Positions 53,199 to 62,432 of a stretch of 64,000 nucleotides of DNA are shown piece by piece; positions within the stretch are counted from its first letter, which is position 1, and the number at the start of each line of letters is the position of its first letter. The position numbers and the translations under genes were made by a program. The notes below the pieces were generated by a model. That model was given only the letters and a program-made list of their open reading frames with translations, was not told the DNA's origin and searched no databases. The stretch covers positions 1 through 64,000 of the forward strand of contig JACZJT010000025.1 in the NCBI GenBank assembly GCA_014860445.1. Reading direction: 5' to 3'. The DNA is from Burkholderiales bacterium. GTDB lineage: Bacteria > Pseudomonadota > Gammaproteobacteria > Burkholderiales > SG8-39.

Positions 53199-53614
53199 GC
53201 CTGTACGATATTTTGGTTACCCCGCTGGCGCGTATCGCGACAGCGGGCGGAGATGTGCTGCACGGCATGAAGCAGATCGACGCTGGCTATGCTGGATTTG
53301 GTGAGGCGTACTTTTCCTGGGTGATCGGGGGTGGCGTCAAAGCGTGGAAGCGTCATACTCGGATGACCATGAATATCCTGGTACCCGTGGGTCGGGTCAA
53401 ATTTGTGTTTCGCTTACCTGATGCTGACGCTTTTCGGGTCGAGGAGATTGGAGTTGATCACTATGTACGCCTCACCGTACCACCCGGGGTTTGGTTCGGC
53501 TTTCAGGGACTGGCGGAGCCACAAAGCTTAGTGTTGAACATCGCGAACATCCCACATGAGCACAATGAAGTTGAGCGCCTTGCGTTATCAGAAATTGAAT
53601 ATGACTGGAAATAA
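53195..53614 (+). CDS. Cupin-fold epimerase, dTDP-4-dehydrorhamnose 3,5-epimerase family
   Basis: A compact 139-residue cupin related to RmlC but about 40 residues shorter: LYDILVTPLARIATAGGDVLHGMK, SWVIGGGVKAWKRHTRMTMN, ILVPVGRVKFVF and RLTVPPGVWFGFQGL, the last corresponding to IPPGFAHGF of RmlC. Set between rfbG and rfbF, it probably epimerises CDP-4-keto-6-deoxyglucose at C3 and/or C5. The ATG at 53195 overlaps the rfbG stop; a GTG at 53186 is also in frame. Confidence 0.8.
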   Translation: MSLYDILVTPLARIATAGGDVLHGMKQIDAGYAGFGEAYFSWVIGGGVKAWKRHTRMTMNILVPVGRVKFVFRLPDADAFRVEEIGVDHYVRLTVPPGVWFGFQGLAEPQSLVLNIANIPHEHNEVERLALSEIEYDWK

Positions 53615-53617
53615 GCT

Positions 53618-54379
53618 ATGAAGGTAATCCTCCTGGCCGGCGGATTCGGCACGCGCCTCGCCGAATACACCGATGTCATCCCGAAACCGATGGTGCCGGT
53701 AGGTGGAAAGCCGATCCTCTGGCACATCATGCAGACCTATGCGCGATTTGGCCATAAGGATTTTTATGTCGCATTGGGTTACAAGGCTGAGGTAATCAAG
53801 GAGTATTTCCTCAACTACCGTGCGCTCAATGCCGATTTTACCGTGGAGCTCGCCACGGGCGCTGTTACACCACACCACGTAGATCCCGTGGAGTGGCGGG
53901 TGACACTGGTAAATACGGGTGATAAATCCATGACCGGCGGGCGCGTCAAGCGCATGCAGCCATTTATTGGTAATGAAACCTGCATGTTAACCTACGGTGA
54001 CGGTGTGGCCGATATCAATCTTGATGCCCTCCTGACCTTTCACCGCAACCACGGAAAGTTGGTTACCTTGTCTGCAGTTCGCCCAGCCGCCCGCTTTGGA
54101 GAACTGGAGCTGGATGGCGCTCGTGTGGCCAAGTTTCAGGAAAAGCCACAGTTGCATGAAGGCTGGATCAATGGCGGCTTTTTCATTTTCGAGCCTGGAT
54201 TTTTTGACCTAATCGCCGGGGATAGCACAATGCTGGAGCGTGAGCCTTTTGAGCGGGCGGCCGAGGCAGGCGAGTTGATGGCATATCGCCACGATGGCTT
54301 TTGGCATTGCATGGATACCAAACGCGACCATGAATTGCTGGAGTCGTTGTGGGTCAAAGGTGCTCCCTGGGCACTGTAG
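53618..54379 (+). CDS. rfbF: Glucose-1-phosphate cytidylyltransferase
   Basis: Makes CDP-glucose from CTP and glucose 1-phosphate. The 253-residue protein begins VILLAGGFGTRLAEYTDVIPKPMVPVGGKPILWHIM, followed by KEYFLNYRALNADFTVEL, TYGDGVADINLDAL and INGGFFIFEPGFFD, matching RfbF/AscA closely and at normal length. Order here is rfbG, epimerase, rfbF, reductase rather than the more common rfbF, rfbG. Confidence 0.94.
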   Translation: MKVILLAGGFGTRLAEYTDVIPKPMVPVGGKPILWHIMQTYARFGHKDFYVALGYKAEVIKEYFLNYRALNADFTVELATGAVTPHHVDPVEWRVTLVNTGDKSMTGGRVKRMQPFIGNETCMLTYGDGVADINLDALLTFHRNHGKLVTLSAVRPAARFGELELDGARVAKFQEKPQLHEGWINGGFFIFEPGFFDLIAGDSTMLEREPFERAAEAGELMAYRHDGFWHCMDTKRDHELLESLWVKGAPWAL

Positions 54380-54388
54380 CTTGATGCC

Positions 54389-55354
54389 GTGCGCATACTG
54401 ATTACCGGCGGGTTCGCGTTTATTGGTGGGCGCGTAGCTCGACATCTGCAGCATGCTGGGCATCAAATCATTCTCGGTTCACGGAAGGCTGTTGTTAGCC
54501 CACCCGACTGGCTCCCTCAAGCTCAAGTAGTGCGGATCGACTGGAATGATGTTCACGCCCTGGAGAAAATCTGTACCGGGATCGATGTAGTGATTCAAGC
54601 GGCCGGGATGAACGCACAGGACTCTGCCGCGGATCCTGTGGCTGCGTTGGAAGCGAACGGCCTGGGAACAGCGCGTTTAGTTAGTGCCGCAAGCCGGGTA
54701 AGAGTAAAACGGTTTATTTACCTATCCACCGCCCATGTCTATGCCAGTCCGCTCGTTGGAATCGTTACCGAGGACACCTGCGCGCGCAACCTGCACCCCT
54801 ATGCTACGTCGCACTTCGCGGGGGAGAATGCCGTTTTAGGCGCCAGCCAATGCCTGCAAATTGAAGGTATTGTGCTGCGTTTGTCCAACGCTTTTGGCGT
54901 ACCAGCGCATAAAGACGTGAATTGTTGGCTGTTGCTGGTGAACGATTTGTGCAGACAGGCTGTTCAAACGCGTGAGTTGGTCCTGCGTTCTAATGGTTTG
55001 CAGCGGCGTGACTTTGTTGCAATGCCCGAAGTTTGCTGCGCTATTGACGACCTGTGTTCCTTCAACTTCGGGTCAGATGTGCCTGGCATTTTTAACGTAG
55101 GTTCTGGAATGTCACAAACCGTTCTCGAAATGGCACATTTGATTCAGCAGCGATGCAAGCTAGCATTGGGTTATGAGCCGGCATTACGGCGGTGCGAGGC
55201 CAACGGTGATCAGAAACATGAAATGCTAGTGTATCGATCAGATAAATTAGCGAGAATGGGCGTAAGGATTGGTGTTGACAAAAGCGGGGAGATCGATCGA
55301 TTGTTAACGTTCTGCCAAGATACGTATGGGACAATTTCGAGCGGGCGCGAATGA
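54389..55354 (+). CDS. NAD-dependent epimerase/reductase of the CDP-6-deoxyhexose set
   Basis: An extended SDR of 321 residues: ILITGGFAFIGGRVARHL (Rossmann motif with Ala-Phe), IQAAGMNAQDSAADPVAAL, YLSTAHVYASPLVG and HPYATSHFAGE, in which the Tyr-x-x-x-Lys pair is replaced by Tyr-x-x-x-His (YATSH). By position it should reduce the 4-keto group of the CDP-sugar. The changed catalytic residue is unusual and may mean altered activity. Starts at GTG nine bases after rfbF; the stop overlaps the next gene. Confidence 0.8.
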   Translation: MRILITGGFAFIGGRVARHLQHAGHQIILGSRKAVVSPPDWLPQAQVVRIDWNDVHALEKICTGIDVVIQAAGMNAQDSAADPVAALEANGLGTARLVSAASRVRVKRFIYLSTAHVYASPLVGIVTEDTCARNLHPYATSHFAGENAVLGASQCLQIEGIVLRLSNAFGVPAHKDVNCWLLLVNDLCRQAVQTRELVLRSNGLQRRDFVAMPEVCCAIDDLCSFNFGSDVPGIFNVGSGMSQTVLEMAHLIQQRCKLALGYEPALRRCEANGDQKHEMLVYRSDKLARMGVRIGVDKSGEIDRLLTFCQDTYGTISSGRE

Positions 55355-56247
55355 ATGCCGGGACACGCCCTCTTGTCTCCGTAATTATTCCCACCTACAA
55401 CCACGCCCATTTTCTGGGCCGCGCCATGCAATCGGTGCTTGATCAAACCTATACGAACTGGGAAGCCATTGTTATCGACAACCACTCTAGAGATCACACG
55501 GAAGAGGTGGTGCGTAGTTTTGCAGATCCACGTATTACCCTGATCAAAAACCACAACAATGGTGTCATAGCGGTATCACGTAATATGGGGATTCGCGCCG
55601 CCAAGGGAGACTGGATAGCGTTCCTGGATTCAGATGACAGCTGGATGCGCAATAAACTTGCAGTTTGTTTAGAACACAGTGGCGACGGGGTCGGCCTTAT
55701 CTACCACGACCTGGACATTCTCAGAGATCACGCTACCCATTTGCAACGAAGAAAGATAAAGACTAGGCAGGTACAGAGCCCCGTGCTATTTGATCTCCTG
55801 ATTAATGGCAACCAAATCGCCAATTCGTCTGTGGTCGTGCGGAAAAGTCTGATAGATCAAGTCGGCGGCATTGATGAAAACCCGAAAATGGTTGCAAGCG
55901 AAGACTACAATACGTGGTTGCGAATTGCACAATTTACAGACGCGTTTCTTTATATACCGCAAACTCTCGGGTCTTACAGGATTCACGAGGCTGCCGTTTC
56001 AAATAGGAATACATCTTTCTCGGACAAAGGTGCGATTGCTCCATTTCTCAATCTGCTAAGTGATTCTCAGCACCGCAGGATTGATGCGAGGCTGGCGTAC
56101 ATAAGCGGATCTTTTCACTATGGTCATCGTAACTATTTGGCGGCAACCAAAGAGCTCAAGGTTTCTCTCAGATGGGGCCATTGGCCCATTAAACTAAAAT
56201 CTCTTTATATGATAGTGGGTGCGTTAGCGAAGCGCGTCTCAATATAA
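55351..56247 (+). CDS. Family 2 glycosyltransferase
   Basis: A 298-residue inverting transferase: VSVIIPTYNHAHFLGRAMQSVLDQTY, NHSRDHTEEVV, GDWIAFLDSDDSWM (D-x-D motif with the usual following acidic residues) and ASEDYNTWLRIA (the catalytic-base region). This is a standard GT2 enzyme that extends the repeat unit, perhaps using the CDP-6-deoxyhexose made by the preceding genes. It abuts the Wzy-like gene. Confidence 0.9.
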   Translation: MNAGTRPLVSVIIPTYNHAHFLGRAMQSVLDQTYTNWEAIVIDNHSRDHTEEVVRSFADPRITLIKNHNNGVIAVSRNMGIRAAKGDWIAFLDSDDSWMRNKLAVCLEHSGDGVGLIYHDLDILRDHATHLQRRKIKTRQVQSPVLFDLLINGNQIANSSVVVRKSLIDQVGGIDENPKMVASEDYNTWLRIAQFTDAFLYIPQTLGSYRIHEAAVSNRNTSFSDKGAIAPFLNLLSDSQHRRIDARLAYISGSFHYGHRNYLAATKELKVSLRWGHWPIKLKSLYMIVGALAKRVSI

Positions 56248-57521
56248 TGATATCTCCTTTGGCTACAGTAACGGACAAAAAAATGCTTCGCGCACGAGAT
56301 TACGTAAGTCGTAGCGCCGCTTTACCAAAGATGGATCTAAGCGGGATATTCCTAGCAGTATTGTTTACCGCGTTTCTAATGCCCTTCTCCATCGGAATCG
56401 GTGGAGAAGGGATCTCCGCTAACTATTCCTTTTTGTTGCTTCCAGCAGTTATTGCACTTGCTACGGGCAAACTCCAGTTGCCCAGCAAGAAATATCGCCA
56501 GATTATGATCATTTACGTCGCGATATTCATGCTGGCGACCATATTCCAACCTTCATATATTGGGCTATTCGATAGGAGAGTCGCAAGTTTTGTTATTTTC
56601 ATGAGCGCTTTTGCCTACATGTTTATTAAGATTGAACTGGACATGGTGCGGTCTTTTAAGGTTGCGATTGTCGTAATATCTGTGCTTTTAACATTCCACC
56701 AACTGTTCCGGTACTTTTCATTGGACGTGGCTACCCTTGGCGATGCAGGTAAAGATGCCGTTGGTACGCAGCGGATTGGTTTTATCTATATTTTAGGTTT
56801 TTGGTTGCTGTTGCAATTCTTTCCTAAAGGCAAAATACTTCTTACTCTTAAATTTATTTGCTTGGCAATTGTGCTAGCGGGTCTCCTATTGACCTTTTCT
56901 CGAAGTAGCATCGTCGCGCTAATCGGAAGCGTAGGACTGTACGTTGCCTACGAGGTATTGAAATGGTTAAAGCGGCCGAAGCCGCTAAAAAAAAGAGCGA
57001 TTCTTGGCGCAGCTTCATTGATTATCGCATTCTTGCCAATTACAGTATTGCTGGTCGATTATGTGCCTACTACATTCGAGTTCTTTGCGGATCGACTTTT
57101 TTCAACTCACACAGCAAGTGGTGCGGAAACCTTTGATTTCGATAACCCAGAAGCATCGGAAGGCTACCGAATATTTATTTTTAAGAAGATAGTGGAGTAT
57201 GTCGCTTTTAATCCGTTTACGGGGTCGGGTTATTTGGGGGTGTGGATAATGTTCGAAAACGCTGCTGGCTCGGCACACAGTCAATACACGGATGTCTTAT
57301 TTCGGACAGGGGTGTTCGGGTTCTTGGCCTACGCCTTCCTGATCATTAAGTTACTCAATTTTCTCCGCCCTAGGGAGCCAGGGCTGTTTTGGGGGGTCGT
57401 CGGCATTCTTATCTATGGTTTGTTTCATGAGACTTTTAAGGAAAGTCAAGGTGGCGTCATATTGGCATTTCTTCTAGGTATGATGGCTTCTTTTGAGAAA
57501 AAGAGTAGTAAGTCCACATGA
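56247..57521 (+). CDS. Wzy-type O-antigen polymerase or ligase-like membrane protein
   Basis: A 424-residue polytopic inner membrane protein with about ten to eleven hydrophobic helices. A segment with LLTFSRSSIVALIGS and a periplasmic loop ending in GSGYLGVWIM and AHSQYTDVLFRTGVFGFLAY carries the Arg and His residues typical of the O-antigen ligase/Wzy superfamily. In this cluster a polymerase of repeat units is more likely than the lipid A ligase WaaL. It is AT-rich. The stop overlaps the next gene by four bases. Confidence 0.82.
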   Translation: MISPLATVTDKKMLRARDYVSRSAALPKMDLSGIFLAVLFTAFLMPFSIGIGGEGISANYSFLLLPAVIALATGKLQLPSKKYRQIMIIYVAIFMLATIFQPSYIGLFDRRVASFVIFMSAFAYMFIKIELDMVRSFKVAIVVISVLLTFHQLFRYFSLDVATLGDAGKDAVGTQRIGFIYILGFWLLLQFFPKGKILLTLKFICLAIVLAGLLLTFSRSSIVALIGSVGLYVAYEVLKWLKRPKPLKKRAILGAASLIIAFLPITVLLVDYVPTTFEFFADRLFSTHTASGAETFDFDNPEASEGYRIFIFKKIVEYVAFNPFTGSGYLGVWIMFENAAGSAHSQYTDVLFRTGVFGFLAYAFLIIKLLNFLRPREPGLFWGVVGILIYGLFHETFKESQGGVILAFLLGMMASFEKKSSKST

Positions 57522-58654
57522 TCCTAGGTATCGATGCATCCCGTAATCGTTCGGGAGGCGCGAGGGCTCATGTAATCGGGATTCTTACGGACGGCGACCC
57601 TCGTCAACACGGAATTCAGGTAGTGCATTTATGGGCGCCCCGATCGTTGCTTGATTCCGTTCCAGATCAAACGTGGCTGGTCAAGCATAGCCCAAAGGAA
57701 CTTGAGGAATCGCTTTTGCACCAAGTTTGGTGGCAGGCGACTCGGCTGTCTCTTGAGATCGCTAAGAATGGGTGTGATATCTTATTCACGACCGACGCAA
57801 GTACGTTTTGTCGCTTTAGCCCGACGGTTGTGTTAAGCCAAGACATGCTGTCATATGAGCCGGGAGTGATGAGGTCCTTCGGGTACACAAAGGCCCGATT
57901 GCGATTACTGTTGATCTTGTTAATTCAAAACCGTGCGTTTCGCTTCGCGCATGGTGTGATATTTCTAACGCAATACGCGTCCAAGATTATCCAACTGTCT
58001 TGCGGCCCTCTTCAACGAATTGTTCACATTCCCCACGGGGTGGGGGAGGAATTCAAGCGGGCGGAGAGGCCCCAAGGATGGCCGAGCGCCGGAGAGCGGC
58101 CTATCCGGTGTGTGTATGTTTCGAATGCCGAGATGTACAAGCATCAATGGGTGGTGGTTTGCGCCATCGCCGCGCTGCGCAAACGCGGCCACAATATCGC
58201 GCTCACGCTCGTTGGTGGCGGTGCTGGTCGGGCGCAACGGATATTGGATGCGCAGCGCGCAGCTTCGGACCCCGACGGGTCCTTCGTCGAGCAAATTGAC
58301 TTCGTATCGCAGGCGGAGTTGCTAAAACACCTAATCTCTGCGGACCTTTTCGTATTTGCGTCAAGCTGTGAAAACATGCCGGTCACTCTTGTCGAGGCGA
58401 TGGCAGTGGGCTTGCCAATAGCATGTTCAATTCGTGGCCCTATGCCGGAGGTACTCCAGGATGGTGGTGTTTACTTCAATCCGGAAGATGCCGAGTCGAT
58501 CGCGGGTGCCGTAGAACAGATCGTCAAAGACCCTGCGCTTCGACTTAAAATTGCTGGGCGTGCGAAGACTGTTTCAGAGCAATATTCCTGGTTACGATGT
58601 TCGGATGAAACTTGGAGATTTATAGTGGAAACCTACAACAGTCTTAACAGATGA
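57518..58654 (+). CDS. Family 4 glycosyltransferase
   Basis: A retaining GT-B enzyme of 378 residues: IDASRNRSGGARAHVIG at the N-terminus, VSNAEMYKHQWVVVCAIAAL about 200, LVGGGAGRAQRI, and ASSCENMPVTLVEAMAVGLPIACS, the E-x(7)-E nucleotide-sugar-binding motif, around 290. It adds one residue of the repeat unit. Overlaps both neighbours by four bases (ATGA). Confidence 0.89.
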   Translation: MILGIDASRNRSGGARAHVIGILTDGDPRQHGIQVVHLWAPRSLLDSVPDQTWLVKHSPKELEESLLHQVWWQATRLSLEIAKNGCDILFTTDASTFCRFSPTVVLSQDMLSYEPGVMRSFGYTKARLRLLLILLIQNRAFRFAHGVIFLTQYASKIIQLSCGPLQRIVHIPHGVGEEFKRAERPQGWPSAGERPIRCVYVSNAEMYKHQWVVVCAIAALRKRGHNIALTLVGGGAGRAQRILDAQRAASDPDGSFVEQIDFVSQAELLKHLISADLFVFASSCENMPVTLVEAMAVGLPIACSIRGPMPEVLQDGGVYFNPEDAESIAGAVEQIVKDPALRLKIAGRAKTVSEQYSWLRCSDETWRFIVETYNSLNR

Positions 58655-59787
58655 AAAAAAGACAATATCAAGTCTGCACGAACTGCGCCATGGATACTAC
58701 CGATTCCATGATCCAGTTTGACGCAAATGGCGTGTGCGAGTATTGCAGGAATTACTACGCAAATATTCTGCCAAATTGGCATCCGGATGAACGTGGTCGA
58801 CGTGAGTTAATGTCAATTGTTGAAAAGATCAAGCGGGAAGGGAGCGGTAGGGATCACGACTGCATAATTGGTCTAAGTGGCGGCGTCGACAGCTCTTACG
58901 TTGCCTATCTTGCAAAGCAATACGGCCTGCGTGCGCTTCTGTTTCACGTAGATGCGGGCTGGAATTCCCAGCAGGCCGTGAATAATATTGAGAAGTTGGT
59001 GGACGGCCTAGGATTTGATTTGCATACCGAAGTTGTGAATTGGAAAGAAATGCAAGACCTGCAGCTGGCATTTTTTAGGGCTCAGGTTCCGCACATCGAT
59101 ACCCCACAAGATCATGTATTTTTTGCGTCACTGTATAACTTTGCAGCGAAAAACGGATTTAAATACATTCTGACGGGAGCCAACTACTCTACCGAATGCG
59201 TCCGTGAGCCGCTGGAGTGGCACTATCATGCTTCTGATTTGCGCCAACTGAGGGATATACACCGGCATTTCGGGACCCGTCCACTGAAATCGTTCCCGCT
59301 GTGCAGTATCTTCACTTTCAAGATCTATTTTCGTTTCGTGAAAGGCATCAGGGTAGTCAAACCTTTGAACTTGGTTCCGTACATCAAGGAACTGGCGATG
59401 CAGGAGCTCGTGGAAAGTTTTGGATGGCAGCGGTATGCACACAAGCATTATGAGTCGCGGTTTACACGGTTTTATGAAGGCTACTGGTTGCCCACGAAAT
59501 TCGGATTCGATAAGCGCCGTGCACATTTTTCCAGTCTGATTCTGACCGGGCAGATGTCGCGTGCAGAGGCGATTGAGAAGCTTTCGGGGACGGCCTACGA
59601 TCAGGAAACGGTAGCGCAGGACTTCGAATACGTTGCAACCAAACTCGGACTCTCGATTGCCGAGTTGAAGGGAATTATGGCAGGTGAAAACAAGAGTTAC
59701 CGGGACTACAAGTCGAGCATGTTCTTGATTGATTTGGGGACAAGGGCTCTGCGGGCCGTGGGGACGCAGAGGGCGATTATCCGGTGA
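58651..59787 (+). CDS. N-acetyl sugar amidotransferase (WbpG/PseA type)
   Basis: Converts an acetamido group of a sugar nucleotide or nonulosonic acid to an acetamidino group with ammonia delivered by a HisH/HisF-like pair. The 378-residue protein has an N-terminal Cys motif (CTNCAMDTTDS, CEYCRNY) likely to bind zinc, and the PP-loop ATP pyrophosphatase motif LSGGVDSSYVAYLAKQ (near 74-80), then FHVDAGWNS and ILTGANYSTEC. This matches P. aeruginosa WbpG and Campylobacter PseA. It overlaps the hisH-like gene. Confidence 0.92.
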   Translation: MKKRQYQVCTNCAMDTTDSMIQFDANGVCEYCRNYYANILPNWHPDERGRRELMSIVEKIKREGSGRDHDCIIGLSGGVDSSYVAYLAKQYGLRALLFHVDAGWNSQQAVNNIEKLVDGLGFDLHTEVVNWKEMQDLQLAFFRAQVPHIDTPQDHVFFASLYNFAAKNGFKYILTGANYSTECVREPLEWHYHASDLRQLRDIHRHFGTRPLKSFPLCSIFTFKIYFRFVKGIRVVKPLNLVPYIKELAMQELVESFGWQRYAHKHYESRFTRFYEGYWLPTKFGFDKRRAHFSSLILTGQMSRAEAIEKLSGTAYDQETVAQDFEYVATKLGLSIAELKGIMAGENKSYRDYKSSMFLIDLGTRALRAVGTQRAIIR

Positions 59788-60398
59788 TCAAGATAGTCGA
59801 TTACGGGTTGGGGAATGTCTGCGCCTTCTCGAACATGTATAGGCGATTGAATATTCCGGTCGTAGGGGCGAGGTGCGCAGCTGAATTGGAGGGCGCTACC
59901 AAGATAGTTCTCCCTGGTGTCGGCGCGTTCGATAGAGCAATGGAAATGCTCGATGCATCAGGCATGCGAAGTGCGCTTGAGCGGCTTGTGATGAACCACA
60001 AGGTACCAGTGCTGGGGGTTTGCGTTGGTATGCAGATACTTGCCAAGAATAGCGATGAAGGCAGGCGTCAGGGTTTGGGCTGGGTGTCAGGCAGCGTGCG
60101 GGCATTTAAGATGGAAAAGATGTCTGCACACCTTCCGCTTCCGCACATGGGCTGGAACGATGTGACGCCATTAGCGGGATCTGGACTATTTAATGGCCTG
60201 GAGGGTGACGCCCGATTCTATTTTCTGCATTCGTACTATTTTGAATGTGAGCAGCAAGAAAGTGTCGCCGCCAGATGCAGTTACGGTATCGATTTCAGTT
60301 GTGCCGTCCGGTCCGGCAATGTCTACGGGGTCCAGTTTCACCCGGAGAAGAGTCATCATTATGGTGCCCTGCTCCTGAAGAATTTCGCGGACTTGTGA
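59784..60398 (+). CDS. hisH: HisH-like glutamine amidotransferase
   Basis: The glutaminase subunit of imidazole glycerol phosphate synthase type, here probably feeding ammonia to the sugar amidotransferase through the HisF-like partner. The 204-residue protein has IVDYGLGNVCAFSNMYRRL, VLPGVGAFDRAME, the catalytic Cys in LGVCVGMQIL (Cys about residue 80) and VQFHPEKSH with the His/Glu of the triad, all intact. The clustering with wbpG argues for the accessory (HisH2-type) role rather than histidine synthesis. Confidence 0.92.
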   Translation: MIKIVDYGLGNVCAFSNMYRRLNIPVVGARCAAELEGATKIVLPGVGAFDRAMEMLDASGMRSALERLVMNHKVPVLGVCVGMQILAKNSDEGRRQGLGWVSGSVRAFKMEKMSAHLPLPHMGWNDVTPLAGSGLFNGLEGDARFYFLHSYYFECEQQESVAARCSYGIDFSCAVRSGNVYGVQFHPEKSHHYGALLLKNFADL

Positions 60399-60399
60399 G

Positions 60400-61176
60400 A
60401 TGTTGAGACCGCGCATTATTCCGTGTCTGTTGGTGCATGAAGGTGGTTTGGTCAAGACCGTGGCTTTTAGAAATCCAAAGTATGTTGGCGATCCGATCAA
60501 CGCAGTCAAGATATTCAATGAAAAGGAAACGGACGAACTCATCGTTCTGGATATTGACGCCACCGTCAACGGCGTTGAGCCTGACTATAAAATGATTGCC
60601 GACCTGGCTGCAGAATGTCGAATGCCGCTTTGCTATGGCGGAGGAATCAAGTCTACTGAGCAAGCCAAAACAATTATTGGATTGGGGGTTGAAAAGGTTG
60701 CTTTGAGCGCTGCAGCAATCGAAGATCCGAAATTGATAACGCAGATTGCCAGCGAAATTGGCAGCCAGAGCGTCGTCGTCGTGCTTGACGTGAAGAAACG
60801 AATGATGAGTAAGGATTACGATGTCTTTATTCATAACGGCAAGAAGAACACCAAACGTAACGTGTTTGAAGCGGCCACTCAAGCCGAGGCACTGGGTGCT
60901 GGGGAAATTGTACTCAATTCCATCGACAATGATGGTCATATGAAAGGCTATGACCTCACCTTAGCGCGGAAGATGCGTGACACGGTTAGCGTCCCACTCA
61001 CGGTCTTGGGTGGCGCTGGCTCTCTTGCTGACATCGGTGCATTGGTTCGCGCTTGTGGTGTCGTTGGCGCTTCGGCTGGAAGCCTGTTTGTCTTTAAAGG
61101 GGCATACAAGGCGGTACTGATTAATTATCCAAGTGTTTCGCAGCGAGATGACATGATTCGAGCGGCTTTGGTCTAG
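60400..61176 (+). CDS. hisF: HisF-like cyclase / ammonia-channel protein
   Basis: A 258-residue TIM barrel of the HisF family: RIIPCLLVHEGGLVKTV (normally RIIPCLDV; the Asp that acts in cyclisation is replaced by Leu-Val), CYGGGIKSTEQAKTII, VGVEKVALSAAA-type phosphate loops, and VLDVKKRM. In WbpG systems HisF2 no longer needs cyclase activity and serves to channel ammonia; the altered N-terminal motif fits that. It follows hisH by one base. Confidence 0.9.
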   Translation: MLRPRIIPCLLVHEGGLVKTVAFRNPKYVGDPINAVKIFNEKETDELIVLDIDATVNGVEPDYKMIADLAAECRMPLCYGGGIKSTEQAKTIIGLGVEKVALSAAAIEDPKLITQIASEIGSQSVVVVLDVKKRMMSKDYDVFIHNGKKNTKRNVFEAATQAEALGAGEIVLNSIDNDGHMKGYDLTLARKMRDTVSVPLTVLGGAGSLADIGALVRACGVVGASAGSLFVFKGAYKAVLINYPSVSQRDDMIRAALV

Positions 61177-61274
61177 ATGGAGCGTAATGGTTTTCCTGTT
61201 TTGGGTGTTTGTCACTCGTGCGCTGGCAGAATGGGCGCAACGTAAATGATTTCACCGATTATTCAAGCCCATTG

Positions 61275-62432
61275 ATGCGCAAGAATCTACGCAAAGTGCT
61301 CCGCTTTGTCTCGATCTACGGGTTTGGTCGCGTGTTGTTTAAGGTAGCCGGGCGCTTACGGTGGGGTATTCCACTATTGAGCCTTCGAAAACCGGTGCAG
61401 GACATCGGGGTTGCTGGATGTGGGCAATTTGCGTTTGCAACGATCGGGTATTTCATCTCCCGTACGTTTGGTCGTCGCTTTGTGGCTTGTTTTGATGTCG
61501 ATCGGAATGCCCAGCAATCTTTCGAAAAAGCTTATGGAATTAGGCAACATATCTCTTCGTTTGGTGAATTGATCGCGTCTAGACGATTGCGGTTACTTTA
61601 CGTTGCCTCAAATCATGCGTCACACACACCATATGCAGTCGACGCAATGGGCCGCGGAATTGATGTCTACGTCGAAAAGCCTATCGCCGTGAGCACCGAT
61701 CAACTCGCGAATCTACTGGTTGCGCGGAATAGGTCTTCGGCTAGAATGTTTGCGGGCTATAACCGGCCATTTTCCGGGGCGATTCGCGACTTACGCAAGA
61801 TGATCCGAGTTGAGCCCGAGGGTGGTTTTTCAATGCAGTGCTATGTGTCAGGACACAAGATCCAGGCTGATCACTGGTATCGCCGCTTGGAGGAGGGAAC
61901 CCGGGTTTCTGGAAACCTTGGTCATTGGCTCGATCTATTCGTTCACGTTATCTCCTGGCGAGGACTTCCTGATAAGTTGCAAATTTGCTTGCTTTCTGCA
62001 TCGGACGTAGAACCAGACGACAATATGACAGTTAGTATCCGCAGCGATCGGCAGGATGTGTTTTCGGTAATGCTGACGTCACGCTGCGAACCGTTTGAAG
62101 GCATAAATGAGACGATCAATATTCAACATGGCCATACTATTTGCAAGATCGATGACTTTCGGAGAATGACGGTCTGGCAGGATGAGCGTTTGGTGAAGAA
62201 GCGCTACTGGCCGAAGGATGTGGGCCACAGGCGCGCGATCTTGCAGCCGTTTCAGAATGACGTTTGTCGTGATTGGAGCGAGGTCGTTGTTTCAACGCTA
62301 CTAATGCTCCGTATCGTAGATATGGTCCGATCTAACTCAAGGGATTTGACTTTTTCTATTGCCGATGGCCTGCGCCACCTTTCCGAGGAAATGGAACGGC
62401 GTATGCCTGTCAAAAGTGAGCACGCGGTCTGA
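61275..62432 (+). CDS. Gfo/Idh/MocA family oxidoreductase
   Basis: A protein of about 385 residues with a basic N-terminal extension (MRKNLRKVLRFVSIYGFGRVLFK), then the Rossmann domain (GVAGCGQFAFATIGYF), VASNHASHTPYAVDAM, VYVEKPIAVSTDQL with the catalytic Lys of the E-K-P motif and GNLGHWLDLFVH. Similar proteins occur next to bi-domain dehydrogenases such as the following gene, and act on sugar nucleotides or lipid-linked sugars. Open frame extends to 61209; the ATG at 61275 is the more natural start. Confidence 0.82.
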   Translation: MRKNLRKVLRFVSIYGFGRVLFKVAGRLRWGIPLLSLRKPVQDIGVAGCGQFAFATIGYFISRTFGRRFVACFDVDRNAQQSFEKAYGIRQHISSFGELIASRRLRLLYVASNHASHTPYAVDAMGRGIDVYVEKPIAVSTDQLANLLVARNRSSARMFAGYNRPFSGAIRDLRKMIRVEPEGGFSMQCYVSGHKIQADHWYRRLEEGTRVSGNLGHWLDLFVHVISWRGLPDKLQICLLSASDVEPDDNMTVSIRSDRQDVFSVMLTSRCEPFEGINETINIQHGHTICKIDDFRRMTVWQDERLVKKRYWPKDVGHRRAILQPFQNDVCRDWSEVVVSTLLMLRIVDMVRSNSRDLTFSIADGLRHLSEEMERRMPVKSEHAV

